Shown piece by piece: positions 1 to 9,352 of a stretch of 64,000 nt of DNA. A model generated the notes under the pieces. It saw only the letters and a program-made list of their open reading frames with translations, searched no databases and was not told the DNA's origin. A program made the translations under genes and the position numbers. The DNA is from Thiomargarita sp. (GTDB lineage: Bacteria > Pseudomonadota > Gammaproteobacteria > Beggiatoales > Beggiatoaceae). The stretch lies in contig DYNN01000006.1 in NCBI GenBank assembly GCA_020721045.1, positions 1 to 64,000 of the forward strand, given 5' to 3'. The stretch's first letter is position 1. Every line of letters begins with the position of its first letter.

Positions 1-44
1 CAACAGAAAGCGAATTATCAAATACATACATTTAAATATGTTTT

Positions 45-352
45 TTGAAGCAGCGAATGAGGATAATGACCGAACAACGGACAAAAATCACTTTGCTTTT
101 CAAACAAAACCCCAGTTTAAAAAATAATGTACAAAATGCTATATTGGAAATCTATCCTAATGCTTTAGATATTGCAGTAATAAAAGGTTTAACTATCCCA
201 TTGGTTACACAAACTGCTAAGTTACTAAGACCTAAATCAATAGACATGACCTTTTCATTCATTCGTAGAGTGTATAAGCGCAGCATCATACATCGATTTT
301 TGGCACACTCACGCTTATTGGTGCATGACAACTGCGCGTTTACGCCCCCTAC
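45..352 (+). pseudogene. DUF29 family C-terminal remnant
   Basis: The reading frame (TTG at 45, internal ATGs at 57 and 66) encodes a segment with the DUF29 pattern: EQRTKITLLFKQNPSLKN followed by an AI-E-YPNALDIA stretch. In intact DUF29 proteins (about 150 residues, function unknown, common in cyanobacteria and sulfur bacteria) this is the C-terminal third. The N-terminal helices are missing: the frame has a stop at 33-35, and I found no DUF29-like continuation in the other two frames back to the window edge. The last 30 or so codons run through a palindromic repeat (264-352), so the natural C-terminus has been replaced by repeat-derived sequence. I read it as a decayed fragment. The DUF29 resemblance is judged by eye. 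Confidence 0.45.
264..352 (-). repeat. Dispersed palindromic element, degenerate copy C
   Basis: The left part, GTAGAGTGTATAAGCGCAGC and on to about 294, matches the reverse complement of the right arm of the elements at 16844-16932 and 44769-44852. The right part (GGTGCATGACAACTGCGCG...CCCCCTACG) matches the reverse complement of their left arm. This copy is therefore inverted relative to the other two and more diverged. It overlaps the 3' end of the DUF29 remnant. Confidence 0.6.
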
Positions 353-377
353 GAGCTAACTACCAACAGAGAATAGT

Positions 378-1592
378 TTACTTCTGTGATAATCGCGCTG
401 CAATTCTCATCCGTAACGCGTTGAGTTTAATGAATCCTTCGGCATCTTTTTGATTATACGCACCACCATCATCTTCAAAAGTTGCAATGCTGGTATCAAA
501 CAAGCTGTTGTTGGGAGAAGCACGTCCAAGTATGGTGACATTGCCTTTATATAAACTGACACGAACTTTACCATTGACATTAATTTGTGAACTATCAATT
601 AGTTGTTGCAATAATACCCGTTCTGGACTCCACCAATAACCATTGTAAATTAAACTGGCATAACGCGGCATTAATTCGTCTTTTAAATGTGCAACTTCTC
701 TATCTAAAGTGAGCGATTCAATGGCACGATGGGCTTTTAACATCACTGTGCCGCCAGGTGTTTCATAGCAGCCGCGTGACTTCATGCCAACGTAGCGATT
801 CTCAACTAAATCCAATCGACCAATACCATTTGCGCCCGCTACTTTGTTCAAATAAGTCAGCACTTCAGCAGGTGTCATCGGTTTACCATCAATAGCAACG
901 ATATCTCCTTGTTTAAAATCAAGTTCTAAAATAGTTGTTTGATCGGGTGCGCGTTCTGGTGATACTGTCCAACGCCACATATCTTCTTCGGGTACTTGCC
1001 ATGGGTCTTCTAATACGCCACCTTCATAGGAAATATGCAGTAAATTGGCATCCATAGAATAAGGCGATTGTTTACCACGCTTCATTTCAATAGGAATACC
1101 ATGATTTTCTGCGTAACTCAATAATTTTTCACGTGAAGTTAAGTCCCACTCACGCCAAGGTGCAATAATTTTAATTTCTGGTTTTAGCGCGTAAGCTCCC
1201 AATTCAAAACGCACTTGGTCATTACCTTTGCCAGTTGCGCCATGTGAAATGGTATCAGCCCCTGTTTTATTAGCAATTTCAATCAGATGTTTTGCAATTA
1301 ATGGGCGTGCAATAGAAGTCCCCAATAAATATTCACCTTCATAAATCGCATTGGCACGAAACATAGGAAAAACGTAGTCACGCACGAATTCTTCTCGTAA
1401 ATCTTCAATATAAATTTCTTTAATACCAAATTGTTGAGCTTTAGCACGTGCGGGTTCTAGTTCTTCGCCTTGTCCAATATCGGCGGTAAAAGTGACAATT
1501 TCGCACTGATATTGATCTTGTAACCATTTTAAAATGATTGAGGTGTCTAAACCACCAGAATAGGCAAGTACTACTTTTTTGATTTGACTCAT
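378..1592 (-). CDS. argG: Argininosuccinate synthase
   Basis: This cytoplasmic enzyme condenses citrulline and aspartate with ATP to argininosuccinate, the penultimate step of arginine synthesis. At 404 residues it has the length of the common bacterial type-1 enzyme. The N-terminal PP-loop, AYSGGLDTS (residues 10-18), binds ATP. Further family motifs are visible: [15 protein letters not shown] (citrulline/ATP site), [17 protein letters not shown] and [17 protein letters not shown]. The ATG at 1592 begins the expected N-terminus, [14 protein letters not shown]. It is read alone on the minus strand, and a terminator-like hairpin lies upstream at 1630-1661, so it probably has its own promoter in 1593-1723. 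No other arg gene is in the window. Confidence 0.97.
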   Translation of the reverse strand: MSQIKKVVLAYSGGLDTSIILKWLQDQYQCEIVTFTADIGQGEELEPARAKAQQFGIKEIYIEDLREEFVRDYVFPMFRANAIYEGEYLLGTSIARPLIAKHLIEIANKTGADTISHGATGKGNDQVRFELGAYALKPEIKIIAPWREWDLTSREKLLSYAENHGIPIEMKRGKQSPYSMDANLLHISYEGGVLEDPWQVPEEDMWRWTVSPERAPDQTTILELDFKQGDIVAIDGKPMTPAEVLTYLNKVAGANGIGRLDLVENRYVGMKSRGCYETPGGTVMLKAHRAIESLTLDREVAHLKDELMPRYASLIYNGYWWSPERVLLQQLIDSSQINVNGKVRVSLYKGNVTILGRASPNNSLFDTSIATFEDDGGAYNQKDAEGFIKLNALRMRIAARLSQK

Positions 1593-1629
1593 AATAATTC
1601 CGTTAAAAACAGGGTATGGATAGTGAATA

Positions 1630-1661
1630 AAACCCCTTAGTTATTAAAAATAAAGAGGTTT
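1630..1661 (-). terminator. Hairpin terminator after the CZB gene
   Basis: Arms AAACCCCTT (1630-1638) and AAGAGGTTT (1653-1661) flank a 14-nt loop. In minus-strand RNA the single mismatch becomes a U-G wobble, so the 9-bp stem is complete, and the stem ends in UUU followed by AUUC. It sits between the 3' end of the minus-strand CZB gene and argG, as expected for a terminator of the former. Confidence 0.45.
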
Positions 1662-1723
1662 AATTAATTTAATGATATATATTTATAGTAAAATAGGTAT
1701 TTTAATGACAAATAGAATATTAA

Positions 1724-2083
1724 TCATTTACCAGAAACTTCATCGTGCCACGCAATAATATGGCGTACTAATTCTTGTGAGGTGGAGTCAAAAACGCTTC
1801 CATAGTTAAGTGCATCTTCCGCTTCCTTTTTTTTGCCTGCCATGGCTAATCGCACAATTTGAGACCCTTCTGCATGAAATTTTTCGTGTAATTCTTGAAC
1901 CTTAGCGAAATTTTTATATTTTTCTAATTCTGCACGATTAGCTTGCAGCCATTGACTGAATTCGCATTTATCAGCGGCAACACTGACTTCGTATTTACCG
2001 GTTTGAATAATATCATGTAGACGTTTTTTCCAAGAAGTATGTGAAACGACTGCCATGTAAATAGTGTTTGCAAGATTGCCCAT
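1724..2083 (-). CDS. Free-standing CZB (chemoreceptor zinc-binding) domain protein
   Basis: The protein shows the spaced ligands of the CZB family: a His in HTSWKKRL, a Cys in CEFSQWL, and a His pair in HEKFH, followed by the helix-forming IVRLAMAGKKKEAEDAL. In known CZB proteins the 3-His/1-Cys set binds zinc, and the domain serves as a zinc- or hypochlorite-sensitive module attached to chemoreceptors or diguanylate cyclases. Here the domain stands alone, about 119 residues from the ATG at 2083. A longer frame opens at 2194, but its extra 37 residues are hydrophobic and low in complexity and would overlap the divergent gene's leader, so I prefer 2083. No chemotaxis gene is nearby. The partner is unknown. 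Confidence 0.75.
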   Translation of the reverse strand: MGNLANTIYMAVVSHTSWKKRLHDIIQTGKYEVSVAADKCEFSQWLQANRAELEKYKNFAKVQELHEKFHAEGSQIVRLAMAGKKKEAEDALNYGSVFDSTSQELVRHIIAWHDEVSGK

Positions 2084-2214
2084 AAGTTGATACTCATCAT
2101 ATAGAATAATAAAATGAAGCAGGTAATGAACGCTAAATATTATTATAACCGATGTATCGTTTTCAATCTTTGTTTTAACGAATACAAACGACATTTATTA
2201 GGAATTTGATACTT

Positions 2215-2712
2215 ATGGTACGTTTTTTTGTGATTTATTTTATCTTAATTAGTATTGGAATGAGTATGTTAGAATTACCTGTATTGGATGATTATTATCG
2301 AAATTTTGGTGAATTATTAGCAATATTAATTGGCGGTTTAATTCACTTGTTTGATTCGAATGTTATCGTGAACAAAGCCGTATTAACTCAATTAAATACC
2401 GGTTTTGCCTTAGAAATCACACGTGAATGTTTAGCAGTTGAAACAACTTTATTATTTGGTGCAGCGGTTTTTGCGTGGCACGCCACTTGGCAACAAAAAT
2501 TACTTTGGTTATTACCTAGCATCTTATTGCTCCAAATTATCAATATTATTCGTCTCATCACATTGTTATATATAGGAAAATGGCTTCCTAATAATTTTGA
2601 TTTGATCCATGAAAATCTTTGGCCACTTATTTTCGCATTACTAATACTAATATTGTTTGTGTATTGGTTAGTGTTTTTGGAAGATTGTAAATTGAAAATT
2701 TTAAAAGAATGA
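2215..2712 (+). CDS. Exosortase-family membrane protein (XrtH-like)
   Basis: This small polytopic membrane protein (165 residues from the ATG at 2215, with AGGA 11 nt upstream; a TTG at 2206 is possible) has the three conserved catalytic positions of exosortases/archaeosortases. They are Cys72 in RECLAVE, Arg113 in INIIRLITL at the end of a membrane helix, and His132 in HENLW. Size and helix order fit the exosortase H group, which processes IPTLxxWG-type C-terminal sorting signals. Exosortases are thought to cleave and possibly anchor exported proteins bearing a short C-terminal signal-TM-basic tail. No protein in this window carries such a tail, so its substrates must lie elsewhere. It is divergent from the CZB gene. 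The subtype is less certain than the superfamily. Confidence 0.72.
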   Translation: MVRFFVIYFILISIGMSMLELPVLDDYYRNFGELLAILIGGLIHLFDSNVIVNKAVLTQLNTGFALEITRECLAVETTLLFGAAVFAWHATWQQKLLWLLPSILLLQIINIIRLITLLYIGKWLPNNFDLIHENLWPLIFALLILILFVYWLVFLEDCKLKILKE

Positions 2713-2767
2713 CAAATCTATCGTACAATCCACATATTAAACTTGTGGTAAACGAACATTAAGAGAA

Positions 2768-2804
2768 TTGATGTTCAAAGTAGTGATTTTAAACATCAAA
2801 TTTT
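2768..2804. terminator. Bidirectional terminator, exosortase / comEC
   Basis: TTGATGTT (2768-2775) pairs with AACATCAA (2792-2799) and is followed on the plus strand by ATTTTAAT. It lies between the convergent ends of the exosortase gene (2712) and comEC (2803), so it can serve both. Confidence 0.5.
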
Positions 2805-5313
2805 AATCATCAGATTTGGCAAAACGAAGTTGAAAAATACCGGCTTTGGTCATTTTCAATTGAATTGCGCCTGTCTGTGAAGTGAGTAAAGTGAAAATTT
2901 GACGGTTTTTATAACGTTTTAGTACATCTGGTTTGGGAAAATTAAATCTATTTTTATAACCAACAGAAAATAAAGCGATTTCTGGATTCACTTGTTCAAT
3001 AAAAGTTTCACTAGAAGAAGTTAAACTGCCATGATGTGGCACGACTAAGATTTGAGCAGCTAATTGATTACCAATGGATTTAACTAACCATTCTTCCGTA
3101 ATTTGTTCAATATCGCCGGGTAATAAGATGGCATAATTACCTGTACTGATTTTCAGCACGCAAGAGCGATTATTGCCTTTGGGTAGATAGCGTTGCGAAG
3201 GATTGAGCATGTCAAAAGCCACACCATCTATTTCCCAATGTTGACCTAGATGACATGATTGAAAAGAATAATTGGGCAAAATATGATTTAATTCATGCGG
3301 ATCGTTAGTAAAAATCTTGCTCACTGGCATCGCCGCCACAATACTGTTTAATCCGCCGCTATGATCACTATCTACATGGCTAACAATGATACGATCAATT
3401 TTTTTAATCCCTTGTGCGTTTAAAAATGGCAAAATCACGCTTTTACCACTGTCAGAATGTTCGCTAAATTTAATGCCAGTATCGTAAAGCAAAGTGTGAT
3501 GTTGGGTGCGTATAACAGCGGAAAGTCCTTGACCTACATCTAATAAAGTAAATTGAATTCCTCCATGTTGGATGGGTTGTGTATGGTTTGTGGTGAAAAA
3601 TAAAGGGCATAACCAAATGAAACCTAACCATTTATTGGGAAATCCACGCGGCAACAGTAAAATAAGTACACCCATTGTTGCAATAATCACAGTTAATAAA
3701 GACGGCTTTTCCCATTCCCACACGCTTAGTTGATCAAGCCAAACTAAATATGCCCATAATTTTTCCATCATGTAGGCAGTTATCGGGAGCACAAAATTGC
3801 TAATTGTAGGAAAAGTCAAAATCGTTAGGGTGCTAAATAATAAAAAAGGTAATACAATCAAGCTAACAATTGGGATAGCAATGGTATTAGCAAAAATTGT
3901 CGTGAGTGAAATATAGCCAAATAGCATGAGTAAAACTGGCAATAATGCGAGTGAAATAGCAATTTGCGCTTTGCTGAACGTTTTTAACCATATTCTTAAT
4001 CTAAAAGAGAGTTTTAGATATAAAGATAATAGAAATAATTTTATAATTTTTAATAAGTTAGTTGATTGTTGTTGTGGTTTAAGACGATTAGCAGTTAGAA
4101 CATTTTTTAAAATTAAAGAACGTTCAGGTATTTCCTTAAAATAATGTGCTTCTAATTGAAAAAAAGTATCTTGGCTAAATTGTTTTCTATAGTTAATGAA
4201 AGATAAATATTTGAAAATAAAGCGATTGTCTGTATATATCGTACGACGCCCAACAAATATGTATCCCAAAATAGCGACAGCTCCGAAAGATAACCAAAAT
4301 CCTTGCGTTTGTATTGATAAAGGGTCCCAAATGAGAACAAAAAGTAATGCTAAAGATAAGGCTTGAGAAACAGCTACATGACGTTTTAATAAGAGTGTGC
4401 AGACAAATACTGTGGTCATGATAAATGCGCGTTGGGTGGGAACTGAAAATCCAGATAATAGTGCGTAAATGAACGCAATTAGTAAGCTGAAAATAGCTGC
4501 ACTGTGTGGTGCGACAATTCTTAAGGCAACATAACTGGGATACAGGCGTAATTTACGAAATAGTCGAAAAATAAACAAACTACCCATGACAACAAGCCCA
4601 ATGTGCAGACCAGAAATTGCCATGAGATGTACTGTGCCAGTGTGCTGTAAAATTTGATATTGTTGAGAAGAAATCGCGCGTTGCTGACCTATTGCTAAGG
4701 CGACAAGCAGATGAGTAATTTCATTATCTGGTAATGCTTGATAAATTGCCGAAGATAGACGATATCGCCAATTATCAATATGCCAATCACTGGGTTCTTG
4801 TAATAGTTTGGCTGCTGGAAGTTCACGTATGTAACCAACGGCAGATATGCGTTTGACCTGTGCAGAATATTTGGGAACGCCAAAATTTGACGAGGAATGT
4901 GGTTTTTTTAATCGTACTGTGAATTGCCAACGTTGTCCTGGGCGCAATTCATGCGTTGTTTTATACCAAGTTAAATATATTTTTCCTGTAAAATCATATT
5001 GTTTATCTTTGAGTTGCTCAGGGATAAAATGAAATTGCAATTTACGCTCGACTTGTTGCGGTAAATCAACAATATGACCTACAATAATAATGTCTTGGCT
5101 TTCTAGCGCTGTAGAAAAAGTTTGTGCTAAGATAGAATTGATGTGCCATAAAGTCCATATATATCCAATCGATATCGCCAATAAATAACGGAAAAAAGAA
5201 TATTTAATACTGATGACGGCGAAACCAAGGATAATACCAAGATTAATCGGTAAATAAGGAAGATAATGACACAGTAAAATACCTGATAAAAAAGCAAGTG
5301 CCGTTAAACGCAT
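2803..5313 (-). CDS. comEC: ComEC/Rec2-type DNA uptake channel
   Basis: An inner-membrane protein that carries single-stranded DNA into the cytoplasm during natural transformation. Order of parts: N-terminal helices with a DUF4131-type soluble domain (about residues 1-180), the Competence domain with many membrane helices (about 190-560, including the HLMAISGLHIGLV motif), and a C-terminal metallo-beta-lactamase-fold domain (about 580-836). The last carries LLDVGQGLSAVI, the metal motif HVDSDHSGG (about 645-653) and VPHHGS. At 836 residues it is slightly longer than most ComEC proteins, with an extra lysine/phenylalanine-rich linker around residues 365-440 between membrane segments. The divergent DUF2062 gene (43 bp away) is a frequent neighbour of comEC in Gammaproteobacteria. 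No other competence gene is in view. Confidence 0.93.
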   Translation of the reverse strand: MRLTALAFLSGILLCHYLPYLPINLGIILGFAVISIKYSFFRYLLAISIGYIWTLWHINSILAQTFSTALESQDIIIVGHIVDLPQQVERKLQFHFIPEQLKDKQYDFTGKIYLTWYKTTHELRPGQRWQFTVRLKKPHSSSNFGVPKYSAQVKRISAVGYIRELPAAKLLQEPSDWHIDNWRYRLSSAIYQALPDNEITHLLVALAIGQQRAISSQQYQILQHTGTVHLMAISGLHIGLVVMGSLFIFRLFRKLRLYPSYVALRIVAPHSAAIFSLLIAFIYALLSGFSVPTQRAFIMTTVFVCTLLLKRHVAVSQALSLALLFVLIWDPLSIQTQGFWLSFGAVAILGYIFVGRRTIYTDNRFIFKYLSFINYRKQFSQDTFFQLEAHYFKEIPERSLILKNVLTANRLKPQQQSTNLLKIIKLFLLSLYLKLSFRLRIWLKTFSKAQIAISLALLPVLLMLFGYISLTTIFANTIAIPIVSLIVLPFLLFSTLTILTFPTISNFVLPITAYMMEKLWAYLVWLDQLSVWEWEKPSLLTVIIATMGVLILLLPRGFPNKWLGFIWLCPLFFTTNHTQPIQHGGIQFTLLDVGQGLSAVIRTQHHTLLYDTGIKFSEHSDSGKSVILPFLNAQGIKKIDRIIVSHVDSDHSGGLNSIVAAMPVSKIFTNDPHELNHILPNYSFQSCHLGQHWEIDGVAFDMLNPSQRYLPKGNNRSCVLKISTGNYAILLPGDIEQITEEWLVKSIGNQLAAQILVVPHHGSLTSSSETFIEQVNPEIALFSVGYKNRFNFPKPDVLKRYKNRQIFTLLTSQTGAIQLKMTKAGIFQLRFAKSDD

Positions 5314-5356
5314 TTTTTATAAAATAAACAATTTTTAAACGTTTTTTACAATAAAT

Positions 5357-5914
5357 ATGGCTAAACAATTCTTTAAAAAATGGCTACCCCATCCAACGAC
5401 AGTAAAAAATAACAAAAATTTGCAATTTCTTGGTAATCTATTACACGATCCCAATTTATGGCATTTAAATAAACGATCGGTCTCAGGAGGTATGGCAGTC
5501 GGTTTATTTATGGCATTTATACCTGTGCCAATGCAGATGTTATTTGCAGCGATACTTGCTATTTTTTTTCGAGTCAATTTAGCATTGTCGGTCAGTTTAG
5601 TTTGGATTACCAATCCGTTCACAATGCCCCCTGTCTTTTACTTTTCTTATAAAATCGGTGCTTTTTTATTAGGCATAACCCCACAACATCTTGATGCCAG
5701 TTTCACCTTAGAATGGCTACTCAAGGTACTTGATCAAATTTGGCAACCTTTCCTATTAGGTTGTTTCACTTTAAGTTGTTTAAGTGCAACAGTAGGTTAC
5801 TTTCTTGTTAGGGCATTGTGGCGTTCTCAAATTAAGCGTTTATGGAATGAACGTCGAAGCAAACGACTAACCGCATTAAACAAATTGAAAAAACATAATT
5901 TATCGGTTGAATAG
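5357..5914 (+). CDS. DUF2062 domain membrane protein
   Basis: 185 residues with the DUF2062 signature: a short cytoplasmic N-terminus, then SVSGGMAVGLFMAFIPVPMQ, a helix rich in small residues, the WITNPFTMPPVFYFSYKIG motif, and a final membrane helix (about 130-155) followed by a basic tail. The family is widespread in Proteobacteria; its function is unknown. The gene is transcribed away from comEC with 43 bp between starts, and a strong inverted repeat follows its stop codon. The ATG at 5357 is the first in frame and gives the usual length. Confidence 0.85.
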   Translation: MAKQFFKKWLPHPTTVKNNKNLQFLGNLLHDPNLWHLNKRSVSGGMAVGLFMAFIPVPMQMLFAAILAIFFRVNLALSVSLVWITNPFTMPPVFYFSYKIGAFLLGITPQHLDASFTLEWLLKVLDQIWQPFLLGCFTLSCLSATVGYFLVRALWRSQIKRLWNERRSKRLTALNKLKKHNLSVE

Positions 5915-5919
5915 TATTA

Positions 5920-5948
5920 AGTTCCCACTCAAACAAACAGTGGGAACT
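5920..5948. terminator. Bidirectional terminator, DUF2062 / purA
   Basis: A perfect 10-bp inverted repeat, AGTTCCCACT (5920-5929) and AGTGGGAACT (5939-5948), with a 9-nt A/C loop lies in the 42-bp gap between convergent genes. T-tracts are weak on both sides, so efficiency is uncertain, but position and stem strength favour this role. Confidence 0.6.
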
Positions 5949-5956
5949 GCCATTTG

Positions 5957-7273
<1,317 letters not shown>

Positions 7274-7282
7274 TTATTCGTT

Positions 7283-8458
7283 TCAATTGCTTGTATTTAA
7301 TTCGACCACTTGCCAATTTTGATTAATTAACCGTAATTCTCGATCACAGCCCATGGCTTTGGCGTCACCTATTTGTTCGGGTAATTCGCAAATAACCAGT
7401 TGTTTTTGCTGACGTAACTGAGCAATTATTTGTTTAAGTTGTGGATCATTAATTGCTGGCGCAAAAATAGTGGAAGGTTTATCTGGTAATCGCGAAAACG
7501 AAGCCAACGCACGTAAATTAGTGCTAAAACCAGTCGCAGGACGCGATCGCCCAAACATTTTGCCAATGTCATAACGTCCACCTTTGGCAATCGCTTGTCC
7601 GTATTGTGGCACATAAGCGGTGAACACAATACCGGTGTGATAGGTATAACCCCGTAATTCTGCCAAGTCAAAATATAAATTATGTTGACCCAATTGCTCT
7701 GAAAGATGAACCAGATCGTCTAACGCTTGATGAATAGGGTCTGATGCCGTATTAAAAATTCGACGAGCAGTGTGTAATATATCGTCTTTACCGTCTAATT
7801 GTGCTAATTCATACAACATTTCATGTGCAGCACAAGGCGTATGCCAATTACCTAACAAAACATCAATTTCATCAATCGCTTTACGTTTAATTGCATCAAA
7901 TAATTGCGTTTCTTGTTCTTTATTCAATTGGGCTTCTTGAATTAACGTACGATAGATACCAACATGTCCGATATCAATATGAAAATCTTTAATATCAATT
8001 GCTTGTAATGTTTCTAACATCAAAGAAATGATTTCTACATCACCTGCAACACCGGCATAACCGTAAAGTTCAGCCCCCACTTGCAAAGGTGAACGAGAAC
8101 CAGCAAATTTGTTAGGACGTGTATGTAACACTGTACCCAAGTAACACAAACGGGTTGGAACTTCTCGCTTTAAATGGTGTGCATCAATTCGAGCGATTTG
8201 AGGTGTCATGTCAGCACGAATACCCATCATACGTCCAGTCAATTGATCAATCAATTTAAAGGTTTGCAATTCTAACGTGTCGCCAACGCCCACCAGCAAA
8301 GATTCTAAGTATTCAATCATGGGCGGGATAACGAGCTCATACCCCCAAGTCGTGTATAAATTGACCAAACGACGGTGAAGTTGTTCAAAATGAGCAGCTT
8401 CTGGGGGTAGAACTTCTGTAATACCTGCTGGTAATAACCAACGATCTTTATGATTCAC
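7283..8458 (-). CDS. hisZ: ATP phosphoribosyltransferase regulatory subunit HisZ
   Basis: 391 residues related to class II histidyl-tRNA synthetase but used as the regulatory subunit of the short-form HisG enzyme, the first step of histidine synthesis. Recognisable parts are WLLPAGITEVLPPEA at the N-terminus, the MGIRADMTPQIARIDAH motif, RLCYLGTVLHTRP, and LRGYTYHTGIVFTAY with GGRYDIGKMFGRSRPATGFS in the C-terminal half. There is no C-terminal anticodon-binding domain, as expected for HisZ. It starts with GTG at 8458; the AGGT ribosome-binding sequence overlaps the stop codon of the DUF2065 gene, which suggests coupled translation. hisG itself is outside the window. Confidence 0.93.
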   Translation of the reverse strand: MNHKDRWLLPAGITEVLPPEAAHFEQLHRRLVNLYTTWGYELVIPPMIEYLESLLVGVGDTLELQTFKLIDQLTGRMMGIRADMTPQIARIDAHHLKREVPTRLCYLGTVLHTRPNKFAGSRSPLQVGAELYGYAGVAGDVEIISLMLETLQAIDIKDFHIDIGHVGIYRTLIQEAQLNKEQETQLFDAIKRKAIDEIDVLLGNWHTPCAAHEMLYELAQLDGKDDILHTARRIFNTASDPIHQALDDLVHLSEQLGQHNLYFDLAELRGYTYHTGIVFTAYVPQYGQAIAKGGRYDIGKMFGRSRPATGFSTNLRALASFSRLPDKPSTIFAPAINDPQLKQIIAQLRQQKQLVICELPEQIGDAKAMGCDRELRLINQNWQVVELNTSN

Positions 8459-8468
8459 TCGTAAATAC

Positions 8469-8654
8469 CTAATGTATCCAATAAAGTAGTGTGACCCCAG
8501 AAATCATACTTAAAAAACCCAGTATACGCAGATTTTTATCATTCATAGCAATTAATTTTTGTAAATTGCTACGCATGATACTTGGGCTTAAAAAGGGCAT
8601 AATTCCCTCAATGACCATGACTAATGCGAGGGCTATTAATAATTCGTCCCACAT
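8469..8654 (-). CDS. DUF2065 small membrane protein
   Basis: A 61-residue protein with two predicted membrane helices (about 5-22 and 43-59), matching the DUF2065 family (YjeT-like), whose usual place is between hflC and hisZ or purA. The function is unknown. AGGAA lies about 10 nt upstream of the ATG. It is 50 bp downstream of the nuclease-like gene and 10 bp upstream of hisZ. In related genomes hflC is normally the direct upstream neighbour, so the two genes at 8705-10677 are an insertion into a conserved operon. Confidence 0.85.
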   Translation of the reverse strand: MWDELLIALALVMVIEGIMPFLSPSIMRSNLQKLIAMNDKNLRILGFLSMISGVTLLYWIH

Positions 8655-8704
8655 ATTCTTTTTATTCCTGACAGTACTTTAAAAAATGTGAAGAAAGTCA
8701 TTTT

Positions 8705-9352
8705 TTAATACCATTTTTTACAATAATTATCAAAATTTCTACAACTTTTCAATTGCGATTTTTGAATATTATGTAGTGCGCTAGTGGGTATCGCATCCAC
8801 TTCATCTTTTAAGCACTTTAATAAAATACTTTCCACTTGATGAAATTTGGTTAAGGCATCTAATATTGACATAAAGCTTTCAATTCCATCCTCTTCTAAA
8901 TCAGTGGCAATATCAGTGACAATGATGAAATTTTTCTTAGTTTGGTTATAATATTGGTGTTCTTCGTTAGTAGTACTTGGTTTTTTACACAGTACAGTTC
9001 TCAATATATGTTCACTATCTGCGATTTTTCTTGATAGATCAAAATTTTTAATACGTTCCTGAATTTGTGACTCAGTACTATTTGAATTTCTTTTGATGAA
9101 TTCTTTAAATCCTTTAAATTCAATAAAATCAATTTGCTCTGATTCTGGCAATATTTTTAATGCATCGCAAGATTTTTGGGGAGAAGTTTTATTTTCTGCA
9201 CAACAACGTTCTTTTGTCTGATCAAAATCAATGATTTCAACTTCAGAGTGAAGGCAACATACACCATGTAAATTTTTTACTTTTTTTAGTTTAAAATACT
9301 CTATCTCTATACCAAATTGTAAAAATTTGCTTAAAAAATCTTTTACATTCAT
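8705..9352 (-). CDS. Uncharacterised protein with a possible PD-(D/E)XK nuclease core
   Basis: I do not recognise a named family. The 215-residue protein has a motif like those of restriction-type nucleases: SCDALKI (Asp63), a short linker, then IDFIEFKG (Glu78, Lys80), giving a D-x14-E-x-K arrangement on two predicted beta strands. An upstream acidic segment, SEVEIIDFD (36-44), could supply the helix-borne Glu. Cys pairs (Cys32-Cys33, Cys50-Cys51) and Cys62 may be structural. Later segments are helical, with KKNFIIVTDIATDLEEDG forming a possible strand. The start codon overlaps the ATPase stop by 4 bp (ATGA), so the two are almost certainly translated together. ATPase-nuclease pairs of this layout are common in anti-phage systems, but function here is inference. 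Confidence 0.6.
   Translation of the reverse strand: MNVKDFLSKFLQFGIEIEYFKLKKVKNLHGVCCLHSEVEIIDFDQTKERCCAENKTSPQKSCDALKILPESEQIDFIEFKGFKEFIKRNSNSTESQIQERIKNFDLSRKIADSEHILRTVLCKKPSTTNEEHQYYNQTKKNFIIVTDIATDLEEDGIESFMSILDALTKFHQVESILLKCLKDEVDAIPTSALHNIQKSQLKSCRNFDNYCKKWY

Noticed and set aside
2083-2194. Longer start for the CZB protein at 2194.
   Set aside because: It would add 37 hydrophobic, AT-driven residues not seen in CZB proteins and occupy nearly all of the divergent promoter region.
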